Assembly (NCBI GenBank): GCA_963771595.1
Contig: CAVYUC010000007.1
Location: 376,463-440,462, forward strand
Length of the DNA: 64,000 nucleotides
Reading direction: 5' to 3'
DNA from: CAVYUC01 sp963771595
GTDB lineage: Bacteria; Bacteroidota; Bacteroidia; Bacteroidales; Prolixibacteraceae
Part shown: positions 44,142 through 52,218 of the stretch, piece by piece
Numbering within the stretch: position 1 is the first letter of the stretch
Layout: each line of letters starts with the position of its first letter
Made by a program: the position numbers and the translations under genes
Notes under the pieces: model-generated
The model's database searches: none
Told to the model about the DNA's origin: nothing
The model's input: the letters and a program-made list of their open reading frames with translations, nothing else

Positions 44142-44230
44142 GGTGAGGTGGGTGAGTGGCTGAAACCACTGGTTTGCTAAACCAGCGTACGGGTAATTCT
44201 GTACCGCGGGTTCGAATCCCGCCCTCACCG
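44142..44230 (+). tRNA. tRNA-Ser (GCT)
   Basis: An 89-nt class II tRNA has acceptor GGTGAGG/CCTCACC, anticodon stem CTGGT/ACCAG with loop TTGCTAA (anticodon GCT), a long variable arm and discriminator G73. CCA is not encoded. Confidence 0.95.
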
Positions 44231-44252
44231 CTTGTTTAACATTGAAATATTT

Positions 44253-44318
44253 CGGGGTATAGCGCAGTCCGGCTAGCGCATCCCGATTGGAACCGGGAGG
44301 GTCGCGGTTTACCTCTCC
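44253..44318 (+). pseudogene. Degenerate tRNA-Pro copy
   Basis: The first 28 nt (acceptor 5' strand and D arm) are identical to the intact tRNA-Pro at 44357. The anticodon arm (TCCCG/CGGGA, with TGG in an 8-nt loop) is altered. The T arm and acceptor 3' strand are lost: after GGGTCGCGG the expected TTCGAATCC is replaced by unrelated sequence. Confidence 0.75.
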
Positions 44319-44356
44319 TAAAATATTGCCGGAATTTGAAATATAAAGTAATAAAA

Positions 44357-44431
44357 CGGGGTATAGCGCAGTCCGGCTAGCGCACCTGCTTTGGGAGCAG
44401 GGGGTCGCAGGTTCGAATCCTGCTACCCCGA
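44357..44431 (+). tRNA. tRNA-Pro (TGG)
   Basis: A 75-nt cloverleaf has acceptor CGGGGTA/TACCCCG, anticodon stem CCTGC/GCAGG with loop TTTGGGA (anticodon TGG), an intact T arm and discriminator A73. CCA is not encoded. Confidence 0.96.
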
Positions 44432-44436
44432 CTTTT

Positions 44437-44477
44437 AAAAGGTTTAACCGATTGAATATCGGGCTAAACCTTTTTCT
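44437..44477 (+). terminator. Intrinsic terminator of the tRNA-Ser/Pro transcript
   Basis: AAAAGGTTTA pairs with TAAACCTTTT around an inner CCGAT/ATCGG stem, and a T-run follows. It lies 5 nt after tRNA-Pro. Confidence 0.85.
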
Positions 44478-44605
44478 TTTTACGTCTACTGGACTTTCTT
44501 CCATAACTTCTAATTCTCAATTAACTCCAATTTTACAGTTATATTTCCGCTACAGGGAATATCAATCGCTTTTGAATATTTCCAGTACTGTTCCCGGTGG
44601 TAGGC

Positions 44606-44728
44606 TCAATTCACCGACTCTTCAAAATCCTCCCACTGTACTTCACCTGTAAATCCTGGATTTTGGTGCATCGTATAGTGGCGGCTCATTTCAATGAACA
44701 TCCGCCTTATTCTTGATAACCAGACCAT
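44606..44728 (-). CDS. Possible 40-residue small protein
   Basis: An ATG at 44728 opens 40 codons starting M-V-W-L-S-R-I-R-R-M-F-I-E-M-S and ending E-D-F-E-E-S-V-N before TGA. The mixed composition (aromatic, charged, no low complexity) is more protein-like than random frames here, but there is no visible promoter or homology that I can name. It could equally be a remnant of a larger gene. Confidence 0.3.
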   Translation of the reverse strand: MVWLSRIRRMFIEMSRHYTMHQNPGFTGEVQWEDFEESVN

Positions 44729-44873
44729 TATGATATAACTTTAAAATCTTTTATTGAAGCATTTCAACTCATTCAGTATATTGATGAAATAGATTTTTGA
44801 AAAATAAAATTGCCTGTTACCTGAAAACGAAAAGAGTAATTTTTATTTGGAATAATCCTTCCGGACAATTTAC

Positions 44874-44905
44874 TTTGCAGCAGTTATACATCCGTTTTAA
44901 ATTTG
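44874..44905 (+). promoter_or_regulatory. Consensus promoter hugging the esterase start codon
   Basis: TTTG (44874-44877), a 20-nt spacer and TAAATTTG (44898-44905) match the Bacteroidetes consensus. The ATG is at 44913, so the transcript would begin within a few bases of the start codon. Confidence 0.68.
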
Positions 44906-44912
44906 TAAAATC

Positions 44913-45998
44913 ATGCGTAAAATTCTGGTCAGCATTTATTTGTTGTTTGTTGTTGTTTCTATTGGCTATTCGCAGGTAACAGTTCCTTTCAATCAAAAAA
45001 ATATTGCGTATTCAGGCCGAATAGAAACCATTGGCAACCAATATGTAAGAATATATTGGCCGGGTACGTCGGCAACGTTGAATTTTAAAGGAACCGAAGC
45101 AAAAGCAATTCTGAAAAATGATACAGGGACTACTTTCTTTTATGCCATTGTTGATGGAGATGCGAAGAATGCCACAAAAATAAAACCGGATGACACAAAG
45201 AAAAGTTATGTACTGGCTGCAAATTTACCCGATGGAAAACATTCGGTACAACTGTTTAAACTTACCGATAATACAACAATCACTTCTTTTTATGGCTTTG
45301 AACTTAATGATGGAGCAAAGGTACTAAAAGCGGATCGCCCGGGTAAAAAGAAAATTGAATTTTACGGAAACTCCATAACAGCCGGACATGGTGTTGACGT
45401 TCCTCCAGGACAAGATGATTCGGGGGCGCCTGAATTTTTCAATAACTATTTAACCTATGCTGCACGCACAGCCAGGCACTATGATGCACAGTATTCGTGC
45501 ATTGCGCGTAGTGGAATTGGAGTAATGCTGAGCTGGTTTCCTGAAATCATGCCTGAAATTTATGACCGTTTGAATCCCGGAGATCCGGACAGCAAATGGG
45601 ATTTTACACTATTTACTCCCGATGTAGTAGTTATTAACCTATTTCAGAATGACAGCTGGTTGGTAAACAATCCTGAACATGAACAGTTTAAAGCCCGTTT
45701 TGGCACAGCAAAGCCGAAAGAAGCAGAAATTGTAAAAGCATATCAGGAACTGGTTAAAAGTATAAGAAAGGAATATCCAAAAGCTTCAATAATTTGCGCT
45801 CTTGGAAGTATGGATGCCACTCAAACCGGATCGCCCTGGCCAGGTTACATTAAAAATGCTGTTGAAGGATTAAATGATCCTAAAATCTATGCTCACTTTT
45901 TCGCCTTTAAGGATACACCCGGCCACCCAAAGGCTGCAGAACAAAAAGTTATGGCCGATGATTTAATAGAATTTATCGATAAGAATATAAAATGGTAA
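44913..45998 (+). CDS. Secreted SGNH/CE2-like carbohydrate esterase
   Basis: This 361-residue protein has a signal peptide (cleavage near S-I-G-Y-S-Q). An N-terminal jelly-roll domain (about 25-140) precedes an SGNH hydrolase domain (about 147-361). Block I is F-Y-G-N-S-I-T-A-G-H-G with Ser154 as nucleophile, and a C-terminal G-H-P holds the likely catalytic His. This two-domain order is that of carbohydrate esterase family 2, which removes acetyl groups from plant polysaccharides. It stands alone with a strong promoter and no visible polysaccharide utilisation locus around it. Confidence 0.87.
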   Translation: MRKILVSIYLLFVVVSIGYSQVTVPFNQKNIAYSGRIETIGNQYVRIYWPGTSATLNFKGTEAKAILKNDTGTTFFYAIVDGDAKNATKIKPDDTKKSYVLAANLPDGKHSVQLFKLTDNTTITSFYGFELNDGAKVLKADRPGKKKIEFYGNSITAGHGVDVPPGQDDSGAPEFFNNYLTYAARTARHYDAQYSCIARSGIGVMLSWFPEIMPEIYDRLNPGDPDSKWDFTLFTPDVVVINLFQNDSWLVNNPEHEQFKARFGTAKPKEAEIVKAYQELVKSIRKEYPKASIICALGSMDATQTGSPWPGYIKNAVEGLNDPKIYAHFFAFKDTPGHPKAAEQKVMADDLIEFIDKNIKW

Positions 45999-46016
45999 GG
46001 TTTTGAACTTTGTGCC

Positions 46017-46481
46017 TTAATTAATTTTCACTGGCAGCCTGTAAGATTTATCCAACTCGGGTTTTCCCGATGCATTGTTGTTTTTAAAAACAAGAAATGC
46101 ATTCCCTTTTCCTATGCTTTCGGGAAAAATCAATGTAGTGAAGAAAGGAACAAAATCGCTTGTCATCCAGTCTCCCCGGGCATGAACAATGGTATCGGCC
46201 AACGTTTTTCCATTCTGTTCAAGATGAACCGTAAATTCAGCCTCAAAATACCAGCTGCCTTTGGCTTCTCCTTCAATTTTAAGTGGTGATGAAACTGCTG
46301 AGCCAGCTTCCGGTTTAATAATATGAATGCCTTCGTCTTCCGGTTTTTTATCTGTTATCTCTGAATTTGCAGTTTCAGAAGTTTTTTCTTCCACTCCCCC
46401 GCCTGCCTTTTTATTGGCAGACTGACAAGCTGATATCACCAGTAAACCACTAACTATTATGATTAATCTGAAATAGTTCAT
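46017..46481 (-). CDS. Gmad2-domain lipoprotein
   Basis: This 154-residue lipoprotein has V-I-S-A-C at its lipobox (Cys19) and a charged, disordered linker to about residue 50. A single immunoglobulin-like Gmad2 domain follows. The pattern S-P-L-K-I-E-G-E-A-K-G-S-W-Y-F-E-A and then G-D-W-M-T-S-D-F-V-P-F is clear. Gmad2 domains occur in spore-germination and other envelope proteins, and the function here is unknown. It is convergent with the esterase gene. Confidence 0.82.
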   Translation of the reverse strand: MNYFRLIIIVSGLLVISACQSANKKAGGGVEEKTSETANSEITDKKPEDEGIHIIKPEAGSAVSSPLKIEGEAKGSWYFEAEFTVHLEQNGKTLADTIVHARGDWMTSDFVPFFTTLIFPESIGKGNAFLVFKNNNASGKPELDKSYRLPVKIN

Positions 46482-46797
46482 CTTCTTTTATCAACGGAAA
46501 TTGAAAAGTGACATATAAGTTTTTCCCAAACTCCCCATGTTTTCGGGGAGCAGGGAAAAATTAAGCAATTTAAAAAAATAAAGAAAATTCTTAAAGTTGA
46601 CTATCTCCGTGGCAGAGCCAAGGAATATTACACCAACTTTATTTCGGCAAAGAAGCCGAAAATCGAATTTTCTCTATTTCACCATACTGTCAGTCTTGCT
46701 AATGACATCTCCCCTAAAATTAGGGGAGAATATATGGAACCACCAAGTAAAGCCTCGCGGAATTATTTTGATCAAAAATCAATAAAATCCGATGTAT
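46482..46797. other. Intergenic region with two small hairpins
   Basis: No gene is supported. Two palindromes are present: CTCCCC/GGGGAG (46531-46550) and a perfect 9-bp stem TCTCCCCTA-AAAT-TAGGGGAGA (46708-46729). They share the CTCCCC/GGGGAG core and look like decayed copies of a dispersed palindromic repeat. Confidence 0.5.
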
Positions 46798-47676
46798 TTA
46801 TTTAATGTTTAATGATTCATCATGATAAACAAGTACCGGTTTACTGAAATTGGTCAACAAATTCCTGGTATCACTTGATGAAAAAATCTGTTCAAAAAAA
46901 CCTTTTTTTTCCTTTAAGACAACCAGTAAATCCAAATCGTTGTTTTCAATGTATTCCCCAACGCCTTTTAAAAAATCTTTATTTTTTTCAAGTTTAAAAT
47001 CAAGGGTGGCATTACTTACTTCATCGTTTACCAACTTCTGAAACCCGTACCATTTTAGCTGTTCATCAAATCCAAAATCCTCTTCATTGTGTAAAACAGT
47101 AATTTTGGAATTTTCTGAGCCTCCAATAAATTCAGATAAGTGTTTTATGGTTCGAATATCTTCCGGGTTAAAATCAGTGGCATAAAGTACATTTTGCAGC
47201 TCCGGTTTCGAAACTGAATCGGGTATAACAAATACAGGACAAGAAACATGATCAATGATATTTGGATATCCGACAAGCCCACCTGATGCTTCAGTGTAAC
47301 TTTGGTGCGAGCTGATCATTAACAAAATATCCTTTTCATTTTTAAGCTCCTCGTTAACCAAATCAATGCGGTTTATTTGAGAAACTGCAACATCATAATT
47401 TACATTAACTGCATTTTTCTCACAGCATTCTTCGGCTGTTTGCCGTATTTTATCTTCTGCAATATCAAATTCTTTTCTTGCATTTTTTTCCACTGTTACC
47501 AAACTTGGAGCCACTGTGCCTCCTGTGCCAACCATGTATGACTGCCGCATCCAGTCAAAGTCGAAAACATAAACAATCTTCAGATAAAGATTATATTTTT
47601 CGGTGAATGAAAATGCGTATGAAATAAGATTTTCAATATTTTTATAGGAATCCAGGAGTAACAAATTGGTTTTCAT
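46798..47676 (-). CDS. Tandem universal stress protein (UspA family)
   Basis: This 292-residue protein has two Usp-like alpha/beta domains (about 1-155 and 160-290). The first has the C-P-V-F-V-I-P-D ending typical of Usp strand 5; the second ends K-P-V-L-V-Y-H-D. The ATP-binding G-x2-G-x9-G-S/T motif is not clearly present, so it may not bind ATP. It is the last of five small genes on the minus strand whose products (YtxH, holin-X-like and tiny proteins) point to an envelope-stress role. Confidence 0.85.
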   Translation of the reverse strand: MKTNLLLLDSYKNIENLISYAFSFTEKYNLYLKIVYVFDFDWMRQSYMVGTGGTVAPSLVTVEKNARKEFDIAEDKIRQTAEECCEKNAVNVNYDVAVSQINRIDLVNEELKNEKDILLMISSHQSYTEASGGLVGYPNIIDHVSCPVFVIPDSVSKPELQNVLYATDFNPEDIRTIKHLSEFIGGSENSKITVLHNEEDFGFDEQLKWYGFQKLVNDEVSNATLDFKLEKNKDFLKGVGEYIENNDLDLLVVLKEKKGFFEQIFSSSDTRNLLTNFSKPVLVYHDESLNIK

Positions 47677-47711
47677 GACTCAAGATTTTTCATATTCAGA
47701 TTCCGGAAAAT

Positions 47712-47921
47712 CTATTTGTTTTTCTTTGATTTTCTGAAAGATCTGATTAGTTCCAGTACCAAACGGGATCCGATATCAAAAGTTAATCCGCGCAGTTTCC
47801 AATTAAAATCGGCAAGCAAATCGGCCGATACATTTGAAAAATCGCGTTCGAGAATTTTATTCTCGTATTTGAGTTTATGTCTGAGCATTTGTAATTCGCG
47901 CTTGTTTCTAATCGTTCTCAT
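47712..47921 (-). CDS. Small basic protein of the YtxH/holin-X cluster
   Basis: I do not recognise this 69-residue protein. It is rich in Arg and Lys at both ends (R-N-K-R-E-L-Q-M-L-R-H-K-L-K-Y, then R-S-F-R-K-S-K-K-N-K), with a short amphipathic middle. It starts 6 nt after the stop of the holin-X-like gene and is followed by the Usp gene after 35 nt, so it is almost certainly cotranscribed. Its position suggests a partner of the membrane protein. Confidence 0.7.
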   Translation of the reverse strand: MRTIRNKRELQMLRHKLKYENKILERDFSNVSADLLADFNWKLRGLTFDIGSRLVLELIRSFRKSKKNK

Positions 47922-47927
47922 ACTATT

Positions 47928-48293
47928 TTAAATTTCCTGTTTTTCATCATCATCAAAGAATATTTCAGAGAAATTTTTAATTACAATTGAAACAAGCAAC
48001 CGCCTTCCGATAAAGAAGAAAATTAAGGCAAGAATTAAAAGCGCTCCTGCCGAAATAAGTAACCCCTGAACGTAACTTCCATAAGTTTCGCCATACCATA
48101 CAGCAAAAGCTGCAGCACCAAAACCAACGGTTAAAGCGGCCACAATCACTGCAAAAAGCGAGCTGAAAATAAAGCTGACTATTCCTGATGTTTTGTCAAT
48201 TACTGCCAGCTTTAAAATATCGAGCTTTACTTTTGCTAATTTCTCAACTACATGGATAAACTCATTAATGTGTCTTGATAATTCGCTGCTCAT
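47928..48293 (-). CDS. Phage holin/holin-X superfamily-like membrane protein (PF07332-like)
   Basis: This 121-residue protein has an N-terminal amphipathic helix (F-I-H-V-V-E-K-L-A-K-V-K-L-D-I-L-K-L), two close membrane helices (about 35-62 and 70-98) and an acidic C-terminus. This is the shape of the holin-X/YqjE-like family found in stress operons, not of true lysis holins. It lies between the YtxH gene and a tiny basic protein. It probably sits in the inner membrane. Confidence 0.75.
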   Translation of the reverse strand: MSSELSRHINEFIHVVEKLAKVKLDILKLAVIDKTSGIVSFIFSSLFAVIVAALTVGFGAAAFAVWYGETYGSYVQGLLISAGALLILALIFFFIGRRLLVSIVIKNFSEIFFDDDEKQEI

Positions 48294-48329
48294 TATAATG
48301 TTAATTGCGGCCTGCTGTTGATTTTTGCC

Positions 48330-48626
48330 TTATTTGGTTTCAGCTTTAATTTTCGCTGATGATTCATTTACTCTTTCTTTCATTTTTTTCTCCGCATCAT
48401 CAGATTTGCCGCGCATTTCAGTTATAATTTCATTTACCTGTTCTTTAAGGTCATCAACTTTTTCACCAATTGTTTCGGTAAGATCTTTTGATACTTCATT
48501 CACTTTTTTAGTGATTTTTTTTCGGGTATTTTCTCCTTTTTCAGGTGCAACTAATAATCCGGTCAAAGCTCCAGCAGCTGCTCCGGCAATAAATCCCAAT
48601 AGTGCATTTCTTGTTCCTCTTTTCAT
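48330..48626 (-). CDS. YtxH domain-containing protein
   Basis: This 98-residue protein opens with the glycine/alanine-rich membrane segment A-L-L-G-F-I-A-G-A-A-A-G-A-L-T-G-L-L-V-A-P, the YtxH signature. A long, highly charged helical tail (K-K-I-T-K-K-V-N-E, then N-E-I-I-T-E-M-R-G-K-S) follows, likely a coiled coil. YtxH proteins are induced by general stress in other bacteria. It heads the cluster with a holin-X-like gene downstream. Confidence 0.88.
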   Translation of the reverse strand: MKRGTRNALLGFIAGAAAGALTGLLVAPEKGENTRKKITKKVNEVSKDLTETIGEKVDDLKEQVNEIITEMRGKSDDAEKKMKERVNESSAKIKAETK

Positions 48627-48695
48627 GATACTTAAATTTTTATTTGTTAATATAACTTTTATTTAAAACGTGTTGAACCTCTGTTTGTTTAAATT

Positions 48696-48896
48696 TTAAC
48701 CAATTAATCCTCCCAATGGAAAAACACCGGGTTTAATATTACCAGGCGAATTGTTTTTGTTTACAACTTTTTTCTTCGGCAGGCTCAAATCATCAGTTAA
48801 ATGCTGTTGCTTGCTTTTGAAACTTTTTATTCCTGAAGTAATGATTTGTTTCAGTTTGGTTTTGGTTGAAAATTTAAATAGTTTTTTAATATTCAT
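48696..48896 (-). CDS. Small basic protein at the head of the stress cluster
   Basis: I do not recognise this 66-residue protein. It is lysine-rich in its first 30 residues and ends with a G-N-I-K-P-G-V-F-P-L-G-G-L-I-G tail. It is 70 nt upstream of the YtxH gene on the same strand. Composition and position support a real gene, though it could be noncoding. Confidence 0.5.
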   Translation of the reverse strand: MNIKKLFKFSTKTKLKQIITSGIKSFKSKQQHLTDDLSLPKKKVVNKNNSPGNIKPGVFPLGGLIG

Positions 48897-49164
48897 ATCT
48901 ACAATTCATTTTAGCGCTTAAGGAAAAAATTGTTCCATTTGTTAAATTGCTGTATATTTCAATATAAAATAATGAAATTCAATATTATACAATATAAAAA
49001 AAAATAATTAAAATAGCGATACATGTAGAAGGAATTCCACATACTGTGGCACACATAAACAAGATTCCGGCTGGGTTGCTTTATTTTTTCACTAATGGGC
49101 AAACTCAAAACAAAAACTGAAACCTGATTTGGGAATTATAATGCACAAAACGGGACATTAATAC

Positions 49165-49566
49165 TCAGTTGGAACCAGTAATCAGAAATTCGATATAATT
49201 GGCAGGTATTGGTTTTACAAGGAATGCGCTTACAAAAGGATATTGCATAATTTTATTTCGAAGGTCCACTGTGTTGTTGCTGGTCACTACAATTACTTCC
49301 AGTTTATTCATGAAATTTGTTAGCCGGTATAATTTGTCCAGTGATTTTGAAAGTTGTTTCCCCAGAATTTTTTCATCCAACAGAATGTAATGCAGCCTTT
49401 TGGGAGTGCTGTCAATATGATTTTCCACAAAATTTACAGCGTCGCCAAAATTATTGAACGGGTAAAAGAAATTTTCGAGATGTTTTTGTTGTAGTTCATT
49501 TTTCTTTTTTTCCAAAAACGCCTCATCCGCATTTATACATACTACCTTTCGTTTCTTTGGATTCAT
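49165..49566 (-). CDS. Single-domain response regulator (receiver)
   Basis: This 133-residue protein is a CheY-like receiver without an output domain. The acidic pair Asp14-Glu15, phosphoacceptor Asp64 in L-L-D-E-K, Thr95 in V-V-T-S and Lys118 in V-K-P-I-P are all in place. The ATG at 49566 gives a normal receiver length; an upstream start would add a hydrophobic stretch. It lies 110 nt downstream of a hybrid histidine kinase on the same strand, which has its own receiver and Hpt domains and is the likely phosphodonor. Confidence 0.78.
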   Translation of the reverse strand: MNPKKRKVVCINADEAFLEKKKNELQQKHLENFFYPFNNFGDAVNFVENHIDSTPKRLHYILLDEKILGKQLSKSLDKLYRLTNFMNKLEVIVVTSNNTVDLRNKIMQYPFVSAFLVKPIPANYIEFLITGSN

Positions 49567-49676
49567 TTTACTGGCTGCTTTATGAATATGCAGTCGTCCA
49601 ATTATTATTCCAAAAACATAACCAACAGGCTTAAAACATAATCCCTGCAATTGTAAAAATCACATAAGTATGAAAT

Positions 49677-52133
49677 CTAATTCTTTTCTTCCGGAATTTT
49701 GGCCGATTCAGCTAGGTTAATAATTTCGCGGATGGATTGAATCAGCGGGTCTATCATTTTTGGTACTTTTTCCGGTTCTTTCCGGCGCAAGGTAATATGC
49801 TCCAGCTCCGAGAGTTCGTTCACCGTTTCAGAAAGTCCGAAATACCGGAACGACGGTATCAGTTTATGCGCTTTTTCTCCTATTCCCTTCCAGTTTTTTT
49901 CCGCTAAATCGTGTTCAAAACCTTCTATTGCAGCTTTCGAATTTCGGACAAAAGTATTAATCATTTGATTGAAAAAATCAAAATCGCCGCCTGCATTTTT
50001 CAAAAGAAGGTCAGTATCAAAAACTAAAACAGGTTTGTCCTGAATATTTTCTTTTTCCTGATCTTTTTTCGTGACTGCTGTTTCATCTTCCTGAACTTCA
50101 ATATCGAGCAAAGCACAAATTTTATTGTAGAAATCTTCTTCCCGGAAAGGTTTTAAAATGAAATCATTAAATCCGCTGTTCATGTATTTTTTAATATCGC
50201 TTCTTAAAATATTCGCCGTTACAGCCATCATTTTGGTATCCCGGTTTAAATTGTCGTTGCCTGATTTCACTGTTTCCAAAACCTCAACCCCCGACATGCC
50301 CGGCATATGAATATCAAGTAAAACAACATCGAATTTAACTTCCCGAAGCAATTTCAGCGCTTCGTTTCCATCAAAAGCAATTTCATAATCTGTTTTCCAG
50401 CCTTTTAACAATGATTTTGCAAGCAGCACATTGTTTTCATCGTCATCAACATACAGAATTTTTTTCCCTTTTAGTAAATTGAATTTGATGTTGTATTTTT
50501 TTTCTTCCAAAACCAGTTCCTTTTTACCCGGAATTTCAAAAGGCAGAATCACCGAGAATGCCGATCCTTTATTCAACTCACTTTCAGCAGTTAACCTTCC
50601 ATTGAGTAAATCCACAAGTTTGCGGGTAATGGTTAGTCCAAGCCCAATTCCTTTTCGTAATTTATCGTTGTTTAAATCGGATTGCACAAATTCATCGAAA
50701 ATCTTATTCAAATCCTCTTTTGATATTCCCGTTCCGGTATCTTTTATTTGAAAGCGAAGGAAAACCTTCCGGTTTTTTATCTTTTCGGCAAAAAGATTAA
50801 GGGAAATTGTTCCCTTATCCGTGAATTTAATAGCATTTGATGCCAGGTTCATTAAAATCTGTTTTATGCGAAAAGGATCGCCAATCAAGAGTTCGGGAAC
50901 ATTCTGATCGATAAAAATATTAAATGCAAGGTTCTTTGCGCTTGCCTGCAAAAACATGGATTCATGCACATTTTTAACAAGATAATGAGAATTGAAAGGT
51001 ACTTTTTCAATATAAACTTTTCCCATGTTCAGTTTAAAAAGAAAAAGGATTTCATTAACCACAGAAAGCAAATGCTCGGAAGACTGGTTAATCAGACGGC
51101 TGTATTTTAGTTGCTTTTTGGTAAGATCTGTTTTTCTGAGCAAATCGGTAAAACCAATTATTGAGTTTAAAGGAGTTCTGATTTCGTGGCTCATATTGGC
51201 AAGAAACAGCGATTTTGCCTTGTCTGCCTCCTCTGCCTCTTTTTTAGCGCGAATCAGATTTTTTTCGATTTCCTTTTCTTTAGTGACATTCTGAAAGATT
51301 AAAGCACCGCCGGCCACCTCATTTTTGATATCGCGCACCGGTGTTGAACTAACAAAATATATCTCCTTTTTCATCCTGACTTCCCCTTCCGAAAATTTTC
51401 CGTCCAAAGCATTGCGGTAAAATGGATAAAGTCTTTTCTGCATTTTTTCATCGTAAACTTCAAACAGCGTTTTTCCGGTGAAAAAAGAGTTGGTAAGATT
51501 GAAACGTTCTTTTTCACGACCTCCTGCCAACACATGCCGGTAATCGGTATCGAAAAGAAAAACATCCATATCCGGAAGGTTTTCAATCAGAATTTCCTGG
51601 TAATCTATTAAATCATTCGGATCATCGCCGGTAAAATTTAATCCGGCCGCAATAAGTTCCTGATCATTTCCAAATCTTACTTTTTCCAAAAGAACCTTAA
51701 CAGGCAGCAAAATTTGGTTTTTCGAGTTCATTTTGGCATTAAAAACCTGCGGTTTACCTGTTTGCAGAAGTTCCGAAGTTTTTTCCTGCAGTTGCGTAAA
51801 ACTTTCAGGTTCAAAAAATTCATTTAACTGAAATGTTGAATCCTCTCCCCTGTTCCCTGCAAAACTTTTAAAACTGCCCGAGTATCTGACCAGTTTAAAA
51901 CTGGAATCGATAAATAATATGGCATCCTGCCTTGTATTTTTATTTTCAGAAGAAAAAGAAGAAGATGAAGAAGAATCAGGTATTAATTCAAGCTTGGCTG
52001 TTTTAATTTTATGGCTCAGCACCTCAAGTGCCTCATCCAGTTCAGCCATTTCTTCCACATTGTAGTTGTTCTCTTTTAGCCCCTGAATGAGCCTGGAGAT
52101 TTGCTCCAAATGCGTATTTATATCATTCTCCAT
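49677..52133 (-). CDS. Hybrid sensor histidine kinase (PAS-HisKA-HATPase-REC-Hpt)
   Basis: This 818-residue kinase has an N-terminal helical stretch and two PAS-like regions (about 65-165 and 175-285). A HisKA domain follows with phosphoacceptor His316 in M-S-H-E-I-R-T-P-L-N. Next come an ATPase domain (N-L-A-S-N-A-I-K-F-T, D-T-G-T-G-I-S), a receiver with Asp607 in L-L-D-I-H-M-P-G and a C-terminal Hpt domain with His756 in A-H-K-L-I. No transmembrane helix is obvious, so it may sense inside the cell or take its signal from the 7TM protein encoded just upstream. The full phosphorelay path is present in one chain. Confidence 0.9.
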   Translation of the reverse strand: MENDINTHLEQISRLIQGLKENNYNVEEMAELDEALEVLSHKIKTAKLELIPDSSSSSSFSSENKNTRQDAILFIDSSFKLVRYSGSFKSFAGNRGEDSTFQLNEFFEPESFTQLQEKTSELLQTGKPQVFNAKMNSKNQILLPVKVLLEKVRFGNDQELIAAGLNFTGDDPNDLIDYQEILIENLPDMDVFLFDTDYRHVLAGGREKERFNLTNSFFTGKTLFEVYDEKMQKRLYPFYRNALDGKFSEGEVRMKKEIYFVSSTPVRDIKNEVAGGALIFQNVTKEKEIEKNLIRAKKEAEEADKAKSLFLANMSHEIRTPLNSIIGFTDLLRKTDLTKKQLKYSRLINQSSEHLLSVVNEILFLFKLNMGKVYIEKVPFNSHYLVKNVHESMFLQASAKNLAFNIFIDQNVPELLIGDPFRIKQILMNLASNAIKFTDKGTISLNLFAEKIKNRKVFLRFQIKDTGTGISKEDLNKIFDEFVQSDLNNDKLRKGIGLGLTITRKLVDLLNGRLTAESELNKGSAFSVILPFEIPGKKELVLEEKKYNIKFNLLKGKKILYVDDDENNVLLAKSLLKGWKTDYEIAFDGNEALKLLREVKFDVVLLDIHMPGMSGVEVLETVKSGNDNLNRDTKMMAVTANILRSDIKKYMNSGFNDFILKPFREEDFYNKICALLDIEVQEDETAVTKKDQEKENIQDKPVLVFDTDLLLKNAGGDFDFFNQMINTFVRNSKAAIEGFEHDLAEKNWKGIGEKAHKLIPSFRYFGLSETVNELSELEHITLRRKEPEKVPKMIDPLIQSIREIINLAESAKIPEEKN

Positions 52134-52218
52134 AGTTAATACGTAAATGAATTCGGCAAAAGATATTTATTTTTCACGAAAATGCCAATAATAATTCCTT
52201 TCCTGCAATGTGTCCATT

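Larger units (their letters stand above)
44432..44912. other. Long intergenic region between tRNA-Pro and the esterase gene
   Basis: About 480 bp. It holds the tRNA terminator, a possible 40-codon minus-strand ORF (44606-44728) and the esterase promoter (44874-44905). I see nothing else that I can name. Confidence 0.5.

Noticed and set aside
44253..44431. The tRNA-Pro duplication considered as an attL/attR pair of an integrated element
   Set aside because: The truncated copy keeps the 5' and not the 3' part of the tRNA, the copies are only about 100 bp apart, and no integrase is near.
44079..44504. A 141-codon minus-strand open frame across the tRNA cluster
   Set aside because: It is the antisense of tRNA-Ser and tRNA-Pro. 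The V-A-G-F-E-P-A-T-P-type peptide is a well-known artefact of reading tRNA genes backwards.
46597..46785. A 62-codon plus-strand frame downstream of the Usp gene
   Set aside because: It runs through the 9-bp palindrome at 46708-46729 and has no start signal or recognisable motif.
47928..48293. The holin-like gene taken as a sign of a prophage
   Set aside because: Neighbours are YtxH and Usp stress genes, not phage genes; the holin-X family is common in such chromosomal operons.
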